Of a stretch of DNA of 64,000 bases, positions 1 to 8,614 are shown piece by piece. The notes beneath the pieces are model-generated. The model saw only the letters and a list, made by a program, of their open reading frames with translations, did no database searches and had not been told where the DNA came from. The stretch comes from DATHTS01 sp041940425. Its GTDB lineage: Bacteria; Acidobacteriota; Blastocatellia; Pyrinomonadales; Pyrinomonadaceae. The stretch is from NCBI GenBank assembly GCA_041940425.1, contig JBGTSF010000019.1, positions 3,611 through 67,610 of the forward strand, read 5' to 3'. Positions within the stretch are counted from its first letter, which is position 1, and each line of letters opens with the position of its first letter. The position numbers and the translations under genes were made by a program.

Positions 1-184
1 CGCTCCGTGTGTTTTTTGTTACGGCAACTTTTCCCTGAACAAAATTAACGCCGCCCGCTTTGGCGGAAATCACATACAGTTCGCTGACCGCCGAAGAATT
101 TCGTTCGTCTTGCGCAATCGCGGCAACCGACGTAATGAGTCCAATCGCGCCAATCGCCAAAAAGCTAAAAATTTTTCTTTTCAT
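1..184 (-). CDS. Secreted protein, N-terminal fragment (possible FecR-domain protein)
   Basis: The gene runs off the left edge of the window, so only about 61 N-terminal codons are visible. Reading leftwards from an ATG at 184, the product begins with MKRKIFSFLAIGAIGLITS and a hydrophobic stretch ending in AAIAQ, a clear signal peptide, so export is likely. An AAGGAG Shine-Dalgarno sits just upstream. The mature part carries a segment like YVISAKAGGVNFVQGKV, which resembles the start of FecR-type periplasmic beta domains (G-x-V plus E/QGKV). The assignment rests on that short match only; the start and export are secure, the function is not. It is divergent from the small gene at 400. Confidence 0.5.
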   Translation of the reverse strand, partial: MKRKIFSFLAIGAIGLITSVAAIAQDERNSSAVSELYVISAKAGGVNFVQGKVAVTKNTRS

Positions 185-399
185 TTTTTTCTCCTTGTCA
201 TTACTGAGGATTAATTTCTAAAAACTTGGAATATATTCCTGATTTTATCGAAGCTCGGCAAAAACATCAATTTTTTTTGGTCAATGTTTAGAAGCGATTG
301 TAACCAAAACGGTTGCAAAAATGCTGAACAACCTTTGCGGGAATTTCGTTATCTAAGTTATTGCCCGAAGAAATCGGGCGGATTTTGAGAATAAAATAT

Positions 400-657
400 A
401 TGGCAACTTATAAAGACCCAATTAAATGTTTCGCACCCATCGAAGTTGTCGAACGTCTTATTGAAATCAGAATGGAATACGGCTATCCGCCGGCGGTTTT
501 TGTTCCCGATACGATGGAACTCGCTAATCTTTTAGACGCATTCGGATTTGACAGTTATTCTTTTTCTACCAGAAATAAGAAAATCAATTACGGCGATTAC
601 CGCGCCCCGATCGTTCCGGGCGGCGATAACGCACATTGTTCGATGACCGCACACTAA
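400..657 (+). CDS. Small hypothetical protein (85 aa)
   Basis: I do not recognise this protein. The ATG at 400 (MATYKDPIKCFAPIEVVE) is preferred over an in-frame TTG at 361, because the TTG precedes a small GCCCGA/TCGGGC inverted repeat and has no ribosome-binding site; the ATG also has only a weak GAG upstream. There is no signal peptide or membrane segment. The sequence is mixed alpha/beta-like with two cysteines and ends in a polar, His-containing tail. It stands alone and is followed by a plausible hairpin terminator, which supports it as a real short transcript. Whether it is translated is uncertain. Confidence 0.45.
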   Translation: MATYKDPIKCFAPIEVVERLIEIRMEYGYPPAVFVPDTMELANLLDAFGFDSYSFSTRNKKINYGDYRAPIVPGGDNAHCSMTAH

Positions 658-684
658 AATTTAACAATTTCCAATCAACTGAAG

Positions 685-730
685 GAACGCGCGGAAGGTG
701 GAAAAGCCGGATGCGCGTTCTTTCTTTTTT
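685..730 (+). terminator. Probable intrinsic terminator after the small gene at 400
   Basis: The arms GAACGCGC (685-692) and GCGCGTTC (713-720) pair perfectly around a 20-nt loop and are followed by a T-rich run at 721-730. It lies 27 nt after the stop at 657. It overlaps the 3' end of the convergent phosphatase gene by two bases. Confidence 0.6.
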
Positions 731-2018
731 AAAGACATTTGACAATAAACAGCGTTCCGTCGTCATCGAGAAATTTCCTCTCCGTAAAATCAGCCACGCC
801 GATTCTGATAAAATCTATCAATTCTTTTGCCGGCAGGTGAATTCCCTGCCAGACGCGCTCGGCAAATCTCTCGCGCCCGTATTCCTCGCCTTCCGCATTG
901 GCGGCTTCGATGATGCCGTCGGTGTAAAGCACGAGAATCTGTCCCGCCTCGAATTTTATAAAATGCTGGTGATACCTGACGCCGTTGAACATTCCGAGCG
1001 GCAGATCTCCGTATTCGACAAAACGATGCTCGCCGTCCGGTTTTATCAAAAGCGGCGGATTATGTCCGGCGTTCGAAAAAACGAATGTCCGGTTCGTAAC
1101 GTCCAAAATTCCGTAAACTGCGGTTACGAACTGATGCTCGTCAACCGAATCCCAGAGCAGATCGCCGACGTTTGAAAACGCGCTGTTCGGCGCGTAGCCG
1201 ATCTGCGCGATGGCGCGAAGCGAAGCCCGTAAAAAAGCGATTAAAAGCGCGGCGGGAATTCCCTTACCGACCGCGTCGGCGACAACGATACCGATCTGGT
1301 CGTCAAAAATTTTTACCCAATCGTAATAATCGCCGGAAATTTCTTCCGCCGGAAAAATATACGCGCTGATTTCGAAATTGTTGATTCGCGGATCGTCTTC
1401 AGGAAGCAGTGCCAACTGAACCTGACGGGCGATTTCAAGCTGTGCCTGGAGGCGTTTTTTCTCAACTAGCTGTTCGTGGAGTTTTACCTTTTCGATAATA
1501 ATCGCCACCTGTGAAGTCAGCAGGTGCAAAATCTGCAGATCGTCTTCAGTATAGGCATTTAGCTGATCGCTTTCGAGGTCGAAAACGCCGATCACTTCGT
1601 CATTCGCAATAATCGGCGCGACCATCTCGGAACGGGTTCGTTCTCTGGCGTGATAATATCGCGGGTCTTGGCTGACATCGTGCGAAATTATAGATTTTCC
1701 GGTCTGCGCGACATAACCGATAAAGCCTTCGCCCAGTTTCAGACGCGGCTCAACCAAAGCAAAACTGATTTCATAACCGCGCAGTGCTTTGGATTTAAAA
1801 ATATACGGATTGCTACCCGTTTTATCTTTTTCGAGAAGATAGATCCCGGCGGCATCGTATGGAATCAGCGAGCTGAGCGTGTCCATGACGAGCGTCAAAA
1901 CTTCATCCAGATCGAGCGAGCGGCTGATCTTTTTTGTAATATCGAGAAGCAGACGCAGCTTATCTTCGACAGATAAGGACCTGTTGGGCGAATTATTTGG
2001 CTGAAAATTATCCGGCAT
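729..2018 (-). CDS. GAF domain / SpoIIE-type PP2C serine phosphatase (RsbU-like)
   Basis: The 429-residue protein is soluble, with no signal peptide or membrane helix. Residues about 30-175 form a GAF sensor domain. A short coiled linker (QLVEKKRLQAQLEIARQVQ) leads into a SpoIIE/PPM phosphatase domain at about 225-427. The PPM metal-site motifs are all present: EISGDYYDW, VADAVGKGIPAA, NAGHNPP, YTDGIIEA and the final DDDGTLF, so it should be catalytically active. Family members dephosphorylate anti-anti-sigma factors in partner-switching cascades. No anti-sigma or anti-anti-sigma gene lies next to it, so its partner is elsewhere. The ATG start is preceded directly by AGGA, which is unusually close. 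Confidence 0.9.
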   Translation of the reverse strand: MPDNFQPNNSPNRSLSVEDKLRLLLDITKKISRSLDLDEVLTLVMDTLSSLIPYDAAGIYLLEKDKTGSNPYIFKSKALRGYEISFALVEPRLKLGEGFIGYVAQTGKSIISHDVSQDPRYYHARERTRSEMVAPIIANDEVIGVFDLESDQLNAYTEDDLQILHLLTSQVAIIIEKVKLHEQLVEKKRLQAQLEIARQVQLALLPEDDPRINNFEISAYIFPAEEISGDYYDWVKIFDDQIGIVVADAVGKGIPAALLIAFLRASLRAIAQIGYAPNSAFSNVGDLLWDSVDEHQFVTAVYGILDVTNRTFVFSNAGHNPPLLIKPDGEHRFVEYGDLPLGMFNGVRYHQHFIKFEAGQILVLYTDGIIEAANAEGEEYGRERFAERVWQGIHLPAKELIDFIRIGVADFTERKFLDDDGTLFIVKCL

Positions 2019-2070
2019 TCCTGTTGATTGATGTTAAAAGGAATTTAAGAAAATGTAAATTGCAAGAGGC

Positions 2071-2170
2071 TTATCAACCAGTAAGGCGAGCGGCAGCGAG
2101 CAATGTTACCGATAATCAACTTGTTATTAAGCAAACCTGCTTGCCGTCGCTCGGCTTACTAACCTGTTAA
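2071..2170. repeat. Imperfect inverted repeat filling the intergenic space
   Basis: The left arm around 2080-2102 (AGTAAGGCGAGCGGCAGCGA) pairs with the right arm around 2137-2160, which reads TGCCGTCGCTCGGCTTACT on the + strand. About 20 of 24 positions match, and the pairing continues weakly through TTA/TAA at the ends. The element occupies nearly the whole gap between the phosphatase start and the kinase stop. It belongs to the same general class as the other word-built palindromes in this window. Confidence 0.7.
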
Positions 2171-5100
2171 TCAGAATTTTATCGGTCTGCCGAATTTCTC
2201 ATCAATCCAGTTATTGGTCGTGATAGAAAAAAACTCTATTGTCGGAACATGACCGCCGTCATAAATGACGAGTTTTTTCGGTTCGCTGAAAATTTTATAG
2301 AGCGGCTCATTGTAAGTTTTCAGCGGATGAGCTTCGTCATAACGCCCGTGTATAAAGAGTTTCGGCAGTTTGGAATGCGGGGCGAAATTTATAAAATTCG
2401 CTTCGGGAATCCAACTTCGCCATTCCTTGTCAACGCCCGCGCCGACCAAGATCGCCGAATTGTAGCGATTTTCAACGCCCAAAGTCAGGATTCCGAGATT
2501 CGCGCCGTTGCTGATTCCGAGAAACGACAGTTTTTTGAAATCAATATCCTCGCGCGTTTCGAGATAATCGAGACCGCGCCGCAGATCGGTCATCCAATTG
2601 ACCGCCTGTTTGCGGAATTCGACCGTATCGCGTTTCGGCGGAACGTAATCGTCTGCAAAAGGTCGCTCATCATAGCCTTTCAAAACGACCGTAAAAACCG
2701 CCCGCCCCGATTTCAAGATCGGCGTGAGAAACATCTCGACCGAATCGGGAACGGAACGCAGACCGACGACGACATCGCCCGGCGGAAGATAATGGATGAC
2801 CTGCAGCGGGGGCGAATAATTTTTCGGAAGAAAAAGATAGGCAATTGCGCGTTCGCCGTTTTCGCCTGCAAATGTTATTTTCTGGCGAGTCCAAGCATCG
2901 GTTTCGCTTGTTTCGACGATTTTCGCATCGAGCGGCTTTTTATCGTAATTGTAATGCGTCAGCCAAATTTTGTAATCGCTTTCGCTCGAAACTCTGTAAT
3001 CCGGCACTTCTTCCGGCTGTAAATCCTGAGAGCCTTGATCGGATTTTGCCGAGGGCGAATTTTGAACACAGCGAAAACCCAATTTGTCCGAAGCGTAAAA
3101 GCCCGGATATTCGCCGTAATCGCCGAACGCATACGGCAGATCGTTCCACGCGCCGCCGCTTGTTACAAAATTATCGCCGCTTCGATTCAGAAGCCATTCG
3201 GAAACATTTCCCGCCATATTCAGCGCACCGAACGGACTCATTCCAAACTCAAAATCCCCGACCGGAATTGTTTTATTCGAACTGAAATTCGCCCGGAAAT
3301 CGGTCGTTTCGCCCTGTTTTATCAACCCCCACGGCATCGCGTTATAACGCGGATCGGCAACGCCGTCGCGTGCCGACTTTTCCCATTGAAAAACCGTCGG
3401 AAGCTGTTTCCCGCGAAACGCCGCGTAAGCCGCCGCTTCATACCACGTGATGCCGGTTACCGGATGATCTTCCTCGCCGACTGGAAAATTCTGATTCGAC
3501 CAGCCGCGCGGCGCGGGCAAACCCGTTTTGTCTTTGAAATTCTCTACGGCTTCTTCTAAGGAAATTTCCTTTCCGCCTTTGATAAAAGGATACGTCCAGA
3601 AATTTTTCGTCAGATAACCGCCTTTGGTGATAAATTCCCTAAAATCCTTGTTGGAAACTTCGTATTTATCAATAAAAAAGCCTTCGAGATTTACTTTGTC
3701 CTGAATCGGACGCGACCAGTTGACGAGGCTGTATTCGCCCGCCGGAACAAAAACCATATTCGGCTGAGACTGGTTTGCTTCGATCAGTTTTGCCGAAATT
3801 TCTATCGGCGGCGAATCAATAAACGAGCCGCCGATACGCGGGATCGTGCCGGAAATCGTTCGTTCGAATGTAGCAAAGCCCGGCTTTTCGATTCGCAAAA
3901 CGTAATGACCGCGGGCAATCTGCACATCTTTGACCGGCGTTGTCCCTATAAATATTTTTTCCGGCGAATCGCCGTTTTCATCCGGCAAAAAGCGTTTGAG
4001 ATAGACTTTCGATTCGGCAGGTTCGGAATTGACGGAAATTTTGACGGAAATCGTCGGCATCAGATTTTTTAATTCCTCATCGTCCGGCAAATGATTTTGG
4101 ATTTGCAAAGCCAGATCATACGCCTCGAAATTTCTTTCATCTTTCGCCAAATCAGAAACCCTTTTAATATTTTCTTTCGCCCATTCGAGATTTGATTGAT
4201 GCCGCAGATACCAAACGCCGATTCCGATCAAAATCAAAACCAGACTTCCCCAAACGAACTGCGTCCAGCCGATCTTTTGCCAAAAAGTTTTCGGTTTGTT
4301 TTCGACGATCATCAAAGTTTTTTCGCCTTCCTCGCCCGAACTGAGAAAACTCGCTTCTAAAATATGAGAACCCGAATCCACCGTAATATGCGTTTTTAGC
4401 TGTTCCTCGAATTCCACTTCGCGCCGGAGCGTTTTCAATTCTTGCAAAAGCTCGTCCGCCGTCTGAAAGCGTTTGTCGTAATCTTTTTCCAGCACACGCA
4501 GGATGATTTTTTTCAGTTCGGAATTGAAATTCGTTGGAAATTCCGGCTTGTCATGCAGGATTGAAACAAATTTGTCAGCCAGCGTTTCGCCTTCAAAAGG
4601 TTTTTTACCGCAGGTCATTTCATACAAAACGATTCCGAGACTCCATAAATCAGTCCGCGAATCAACCTCCAAACCGCGCGCCTGTTCGGGCGACATATAA
4701 CTCGCCGTTCCAAGGATCAAACCCGGTTGGCTCAAGATGCTTTTGATCGTGCTTTTATCGTTATCTTCTTCGGTCGCCAATCTTTTGGCTAAACCGAAAT
4801 CGAGAACTTTGACCTGATCGTTTGACGAAACGACGATATTCGCCGGTTTTATATCGCGGTGGATGATCTTGTGGCGGTGCGCATCGGCGATTGCTTCCGT
4901 TATCTGCAAGGCGATTTTCAACGCGCGACGAATGTCCAACGCGCCGTTTTGTAAAATATCGGAAAGCGTTTCGCCCTCGACATACTGCATGACGATAAAG
5001 GTGAAACCTTCGGCTTCGACGATCTCGTGAATCGTGCAGATATGCGGATGTTCAAGCGCGGCGGCGGCTTGCGCCTCGCGCAAAAGTCGTTTGTTCGCCA

Positions 5101-5461
5101 GCGAATTGGAGGCGGTCGCGGGCGGCAGAATTTTGACGGCGACCGGACGATTGAGCCGCGTGTCGCGGGCAAGATAAACTTCGCCCATTCCGCCTCTGCC
5201 GAGAAGTTTTTCGATCTCGAACGCATCAATTTTATCGCCTTTTTTCAAATCGAGCGTCGGAAAATCCTGAATCAAACCCGCTTCGGGCGAATCAATAAAA
5301 CTATCCCCGCTTTCGTGCGCCGAAAGAAGAATCTCGATCTCATCGCGCAGTTCGGCATCGCCGCCGCACGCTTCAGCGACAAAATCCTTTCTTTGAAAAG
5401 GCTCTTTTTCTAGAACGGCATTGAAAATCCGGCTGATTTCCTGCCATTTGTCGGGGGACAT
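2171..5461 (-). CDS. Membrane Ser/Thr protein kinase fused to PEGA, FGE-sulfatase-like and alpha/beta-hydrolase modules
   Basis: At 1096 aa this is a multi-module receptor kinase. Residues 1-75 are an N-terminal extension typical of acidobacterial kinases. The kinase lies at about 81-345 with the glycine loop GRGGMGEVY, Lys110, HRD (Asp203) and DFG (Asp221), so it looks active. One transmembrane helix lies at 401-419. Outside the membrane come a PEGA-like beta domain (about 470-560), an FGE-sulfatase fold (about 567-800, with FFIDKYEVSN, GNVSEW, SGGAW and LGFRCV) and an alpha/beta-hydrolase (about 820-1090) with triad candidates Ser984 (GISNG), Asp1042 and His1071. The FGE part lacks the active-site cysteine pair of true formylglycine-generating enzymes, so a binding role is more likely. 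It starts 9 nt after the sigma-factor gene, so the two are one operon. Confidence 0.9.
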   Translation of the reverse strand: MSPDKWQEISRIFNAVLEKEPFQRKDFVAEACGGDAELRDEIEILLSAHESGDSFIDSPEAGLIQDFPTLDLKKGDKIDAFEIEKLLGRGGMGEVYLARDTRLNRPVAVKILPPATASNSLANKRLLREAQAAAALEHPHICTIHEIVEAEGFTFIVMQYVEGETLSDILQNGALDIRRALKIALQITEAIADAHRHKIIHRDIKPANIVVSSNDQVKVLDFGLAKRLATEEDNDKSTIKSILSQPGLILGTASYMSPEQARGLEVDSRTDLWSLGIVLYEMTCGKKPFEGETLADKFVSILHDKPEFPTNFNSELKKIILRVLEKDYDKRFQTADELLQELKTLRREVEFEEQLKTHITVDSGSHILEASFLSSGEEGEKTLMIVENKPKTFWQKIGWTQFVWGSLVLILIGIGVWYLRHQSNLEWAKENIKRVSDLAKDERNFEAYDLALQIQNHLPDDEELKNLMPTISVKISVNSEPAESKVYLKRFLPDENGDSPEKIFIGTTPVKDVQIARGHYVLRIEKPGFATFERTISGTIPRIGGSFIDSPPIEISAKLIEANQSQPNMVFVPAGEYSLVNWSRPIQDKVNLEGFFIDKYEVSNKDFREFITKGGYLTKNFWTYPFIKGGKEISLEEAVENFKDKTGLPAPRGWSNQNFPVGEEDHPVTGITWYEAAAYAAFRGKQLPTVFQWEKSARDGVADPRYNAMPWGLIKQGETTDFRANFSSNKTIPVGDFEFGMSPFGALNMAGNVSEWLLNRSGDNFVTSGGAWNDLPYAFGDYGEYPGFYASDKLGFRCVQNSPSAKSDQGSQDLQPEEVPDYRVSSESDYKIWLTHYNYDKKPLDAKIVETSETDAWTRQKITFAGENGERAIAYLFLPKNYSPPLQVIHYLPPGDVVVGLRSVPDSVEMFLTPILKSGRAVFTVVLKGYDERPFADDYVPPKRDTVEFRKQAVNWMTDLRRGLDYLETREDIDFKKLSFLGISNGANLGILTLGVENRYNSAILVGAGVDKEWRSWIPEANFINFAPHSKLPKLFIHGRYDEAHPLKTYNEPLYKIFSEPKKLVIYDGGHVPTIEFFSITTNNWIDEKFGRPIKF

Positions 5462-5470
5462 AAAATTTTT

Positions 5471-6043
5471 CTACAACTGCGTTTTCAGCCACGCGCGGGC
5501 TAAATTCCAGTCGCGCAGAACAGTATTCGGGTGAACTCCCAAAACGGTTGCAATTTCTTCCGTGGTCAATCCGCCGAAAAATTTCAGTTCGACGACTTTG
5601 CTTCTTCTCGAATCAATCTCCGCCAATTTTTCCAACGCTTCATCTAAAGCGATCATTTCCGCCGGACGTTCTCTGGCAAAAACAAAAACCTCGTCCAGGG
5701 AAATTTTTTCTTCTTCGCCGCCGCGTTTTTCCGCTTTATACGCGCGGGCATAATCAACCAGAATCCGCCGCATTAGTTTTGCCGCCATCGCAAAAAAATG
5801 CGAACGGCTTTCCCATTTTACATTCTGGTCAACGAGTTTCAGAAAAACCTCATGAACGAGCGCGGTCGGCTGAAGCGTATGCCCGCCGCGTTCGTTTCTC
5901 AGATAACTGCTCGCCAAACGCTTTAATTCCGTGTAAACAAGCGGAATCAACTTATCGGTCGCTTCACGGTTGCCATCGCTCAAAGCCGTAAGCAGCCCGG
6001 TAATTTCCTGAGTTCGTTCGTTTTGCGGGCTGTTCTCACTCAT
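5471..6043 (-). CDS. ECF sigma factor, TIGR02999 (Sig-70_X6) type, partner of the kinase
   Basis: The product has sigma region 2 (ATDKLIPLVYTELKRLASSYL, HTLQPTALVHEVFLKLVD, SHFFAMAAKLMRRILVDYAR) and region 4 (FFGGLTTEEIATVLGVHP plus the recognition helix TVLRDWNLARAWL). I chose the ATG at 6043, giving 190 aa, the usual family length. A TTG at 6124 would add 27 atypical residues. A GGAG directly abuts the ATG. Pairing of this sigma type with a Ser/Thr kinase is recurrent in Acidobacteria and Planctomycetes, and kinase phosphorylation can activate such sigma factors in place of an anti-sigma factor. That this pair works so is inference from the operon. Confidence 0.9.
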   Translation of the reverse strand: MSENSPQNERTQEITGLLTALSDGNREATDKLIPLVYTELKRLASSYLRNERGGHTLQPTALVHEVFLKLVDQNVKWESRSHFFAMAAKLMRRILVDYARAYKAEKRGGEEEKISLDEVFVFARERPAEMIALDEALEKLAEIDSRRSKVVELKFFGGLTTEEIATVLGVHPNTVLRDWNLARAWLKTQL

Positions 6044-6174
6044 CTCCGAAAAAGAAATTTTCGAAATTTTAAAAATTTTGTTGTGGTTTCCGCGCTCCAA
6101 ATTCGCGGAATAAGGATGAAACAAATTTTTTTATTTTACGGCTACAAGCATAACGATTTTGGAGGCAAAAAACA

Positions 6175-6765
6175 ATGAGTTTTTCAACCGAAAGGAGAGC
6201 TGAAACAAAAGAAAATCAAACGGTTTTACAGCGCATCGCCGCAGGCGATCAAACCGGAGTTCAGAAATGTTTCGAGCAATACGGAAAATTGATCTGGTAT
6301 CTGGCGGACAAATATTTGAGAACGAGCGGCGAGACGGAAGATGCCGTGCAGGAAATTTTTATCGCCGTTTGGCAAAACGCCGGACGGTTTGATCCAGCAA
6401 AAGGAAATGAGACGGCTTTTATTACGTTGATCGCCCGCCGCCGTCTGATTGACCGTTTGCGAAGAAGAATGTGCAAACCGGAATTTCAGATTCTCGACGA
6501 AATCACGGTGAAATGCCCGACGAATTACGAAAAGCGGATTCAGGTTCGCCTCGATGCGAAACGTGCCGGACGGGTTTTAAATGGTCTCCGCCCGGATCAG
6601 AAAAAAATTATAAATATGGCGATTTACGACGGCTTTACGCATCTGGAAATCGCCGAAGCGATGGAAATGCCGCTCGGCACGGTAAAAACTCTGATCCGGC
6701 GCGGTTTTCAAAAAATGCGGAAATCTCTTGAGCAAAACGCTTGTTTGCAAACCGCGACTGCCTGA
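6175..6765 (+). CDS. RpoE-like ECF sigma factor
   Basis: The 196-residue protein has region 2 (LIWYLADKYL, ETEDAVQEIFIAVWQN, FITLIARRRLIDRLRRR) and region 4 (RPDQKKIINMAIYDGFTHLE, EAMEMPLGTVKTLIRRGFQK), the layout of a standard RpoE/SigK-like ECF factor. A strong GGAGG lies 9 nt before the ATG. It is transcribed away from the kinase/sigma operon, with a short shared intergenic region. No anti-sigma gene follows. Instead the next sequences are a DUF4331 remnant and the TPR/DUF4331/TonB cluster, all on the same strand. A role in controlling that cluster is plausible from position only. Confidence 0.92.
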   Translation: MSFSTERRAETKENQTVLQRIAAGDQTGVQKCFEQYGKLIWYLADKYLRTSGETEDAVQEIFIAVWQNAGRFDPAKGNETAFITLIARRRLIDRLRRRMCKPEFQILDEITVKCPTNYEKRIQVRLDAKRAGRVLNGLRPDQKKIINMAIYDGFTHLEIAEAMEMPLGTVKTLIRRGFQKMRKSLEQNACLQTATA

Positions 6766-6848
6766 TAAATCGAATTTCAGGCAGTTTTGGCTTTGCACAA
6801 AAACTATGGAAATGAATGAAAAATACAACATTGATAATAAATTGCTTG

Positions 6849-6891
6849 CTCTGTGTTTCTCTGTGAAATCTCCGTGTTCTCTGTGTTCTAA
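6849..6891. repeat. Tandem CTCTGTG-type word repeat, one arm only
   Basis: Copies of CTCTGTG/CTCCGTG are spaced by 2-4 nt in one orientation. The related elements at 13707-13766 and 30033-30130 have both an arm and its complement, but here the complementary arm is absent. The repeat ends a few bases before the point where DUF4331 homology resumes at 6902. Confidence 0.7.
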
Positions 6892-6901
6892 AGTTTTTTT
6901 T

Positions 6902-7108
6902 GCGGGTTTTCCGAACGGTCGCCGTGTACAGGATGACGTGGTTGACATCGCTCTCCGCGCGGTCGCGGGCGGAACGCCGTTTACGCCCGATACGAACGTC
7001 GCGCCGAACAACGCGCTCGGCGACGGCGTGAGTCAGAACGACGTTCCCTTCCTGCATCGTTTTCCGTATCTCGCGCCGCCGCAGGCGGGAAACAACGGAA
7101 CGCCCTAA
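6902..7108 (+). pseudogene. C-terminal remnant of a DUF4331 protein
   Basis: About 68 codons ending at a TAA are homologous to the end of the intact DUF4331 gene at 8615-9856. GFPNGRR then DD is shared, and NDVPFLHRFPYLAPP matches the intact protein's NEVPIPNSFPYFAPP. The signal peptide and the first three quarters of the gene are missing. No start codon with a ribosome site precedes it, and upstream sequence is a half word-repeat. It is followed by the first TPR lipoprotein, exactly as the intact DUF4331 gene is followed by the second one, so it marks a decayed copy of a duplicated gene pair. Codon use still looks coding, so the loss may be recent. Confidence 0.85.
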
Positions 7109-7212
7109 GTCAAACCGAAAACGCGAGTAAAAATTTCTTCGCGTTTCTCAAATTCGAAGCGGGCGGAGTTTTTTTAAATTTCGCCCGAACTTTTCAAAAT
7201 AAAGGGGGCTTT

Positions 7213-8514
7213 ATGCAAATAACAAAAATGTATAACGCGATATTTCCGATTTATTTCATAACGCTTTTGCTAATTCTGAGCGGCTGTCAAACGCAAAGCT
7301 TCTCGACCGCAAACACGGACGATTCGAACAAAGAAACGATTGCCGAAACTCCGGCTGACGCGCAGATCAAAGCCGCCAGAACTTTGGTCGAAAAAAATCC
7401 CGAAATGGCGGAAAGTTACGTCAAACTCGCCGCGGCGATTTTGAAAAAAGTCCGCGAAACGGGCGATTACGGACTCAACCGCGAAGCCGAAATTTCCATC
7501 AATAATGCGCTCGAACTCGACACGAATAATTTTTCGGCACAATTTTTAATAATTCAGATTCATCTCTCCGAACACGAATTCGGAAAGGCTCTCGAATTAG
7601 CCGAAAAACTCGAAAAAGATAATCCGAATTCCGAACCGCTTTTAGCCGCCATCACGGATGCGAAAACCGAACTCGGACGATACGAAGAAGCGGTCGAAGC
7701 GGCGCAGAAATTCGTAAATTTCCGCCCAAACGCCAATTCTTACGCGCGGGTCGCGCATCTGCGCTCGCTTCACGGCGACACAGACGGCGCGATCGAAGCT
7801 TATAAACTCGCTCTCAGAATCTCCGACCCCGACGATAAGGAAATCCTCGCGTGGCATCACAGTCGTCTCGGTAACGAATTTTTTCAAATCGGCAGATTTT
7901 CCGAAGCCGAACGCGAATTCGATCTGGCGTTGGAAATTTTTCCCGAATATCACTGGGCTTTGGCGGGAAAAGGAAAAGTGCGCGCCGCGCATAACGATCT
8001 GGAAACCGCCGCCCGGATTTATGAAAAATTGACGGTGCGAACTTCCGAAACCGAACGGGCGATCTTCCTCGGCGACATTTATAAAAAACTCGGCAGAGAC
8101 GCGGATGCTCAAAAGATTTATGACGAAACCGTTAGAAAACAAAGCGGCGGAGATATGCACCGCCTCGCGCTTTTTTGGGCAGACCACGATACGAATCTCG
8201 ACGAAGCCTTAAAGATCGCCGGAGAAGATCGTCAAAATAACGCCGACCTGCTCGCCAGCGATACGCTCGCGTGGTGTCTCTATAAAACCGGAAAATACAA
8301 GGAAGCCAAAAAATACATCGCCGAAGCGATGCGTTTGAAAACAAAGAGCGCGTTGTTTTTCTATCACGCCGGGATGATCGAAAACGCGCTCGGAAATCGC
8401 AAGGAAGCGGTCAAATACCTGAAACTTTCGCTGGCGACCAATCCGTCGTTCGATCTTTTGCAAGCCGACATCGCCAAGGATGTTTTGGCTAAATTGGAAT
8501 CGCCGAAAGGCTGA
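7213..8514 (+). CDS. TPR-repeat lipoprotein (first copy)
   Basis: The 433-residue product has a lipoprotein signal peptide with lipobox ILSGC (Cys25), so it is probably anchored in the envelope. After a short polar linker it consists of tandem TPR helices from about residue 45 to the end, with typical segments such as LGRYEEAVEAAQKFV and TGKYKEAKKYIAEAM. A strong AAGGGGG precedes the ATG. It is a paralogue of the protein at 9925-11262; both end in an almost identical stretch (NPSFDLLQA, then IAKDVLAKLES). TPR lipoproteins act as scaffolds for protein assembly; the partner here is most likely the neighbouring DUF4331 protein or the TonB receptor, by position. Confidence 0.88.
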   Translation: MQITKMYNAIFPIYFITLLLILSGCQTQSFSTANTDDSNKETIAETPADAQIKAARTLVEKNPEMAESYVKLAAAILKKVRETGDYGLNREAEISINNALELDTNNFSAQFLIIQIHLSEHEFGKALELAEKLEKDNPNSEPLLAAITDAKTELGRYEEAVEAAQKFVNFRPNANSYARVAHLRSLHGDTDGAIEAYKLALRISDPDDKEILAWHHSRLGNEFFQIGRFSEAEREFDLALEIFPEYHWALAGKGKVRAAHNDLETAARIYEKLTVRTSETERAIFLGDIYKKLGRDADAQKIYDETVRKQSGGDMHRLALFWADHDTNLDEALKIAGEDRQNNADLLASDTLAWCLYKTGKYKEAKKYIAEAMRLKTKSALFFYHAGMIENALGNRKEAVKYLKLSLATNPSFDLLQADIAKDVLAKLESPKG

Positions 8515-8614
8515 AAAAGTTTTGCAGATTTTCTGCAAAAAAAATGACGAAGAAATTAAAGAATCAATGACATTTGTCTGGTTCAATAAAACTAAAAATT
8601 AAGGAGTTACTTTT

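Noticed and set aside
2249..3559. Long open frames on the + strand opposite the kinase gene
   Set aside because: They are antisense frames of a strongly coding gene with recognisable domains; no ribosome sites or family features.
6728..6901. Start of the DUF4331 remnant as a new short gene running from 6728
   Set aside because: The frame overlaps the sigma factor end and the word repeat, and no ribosome site precedes it.
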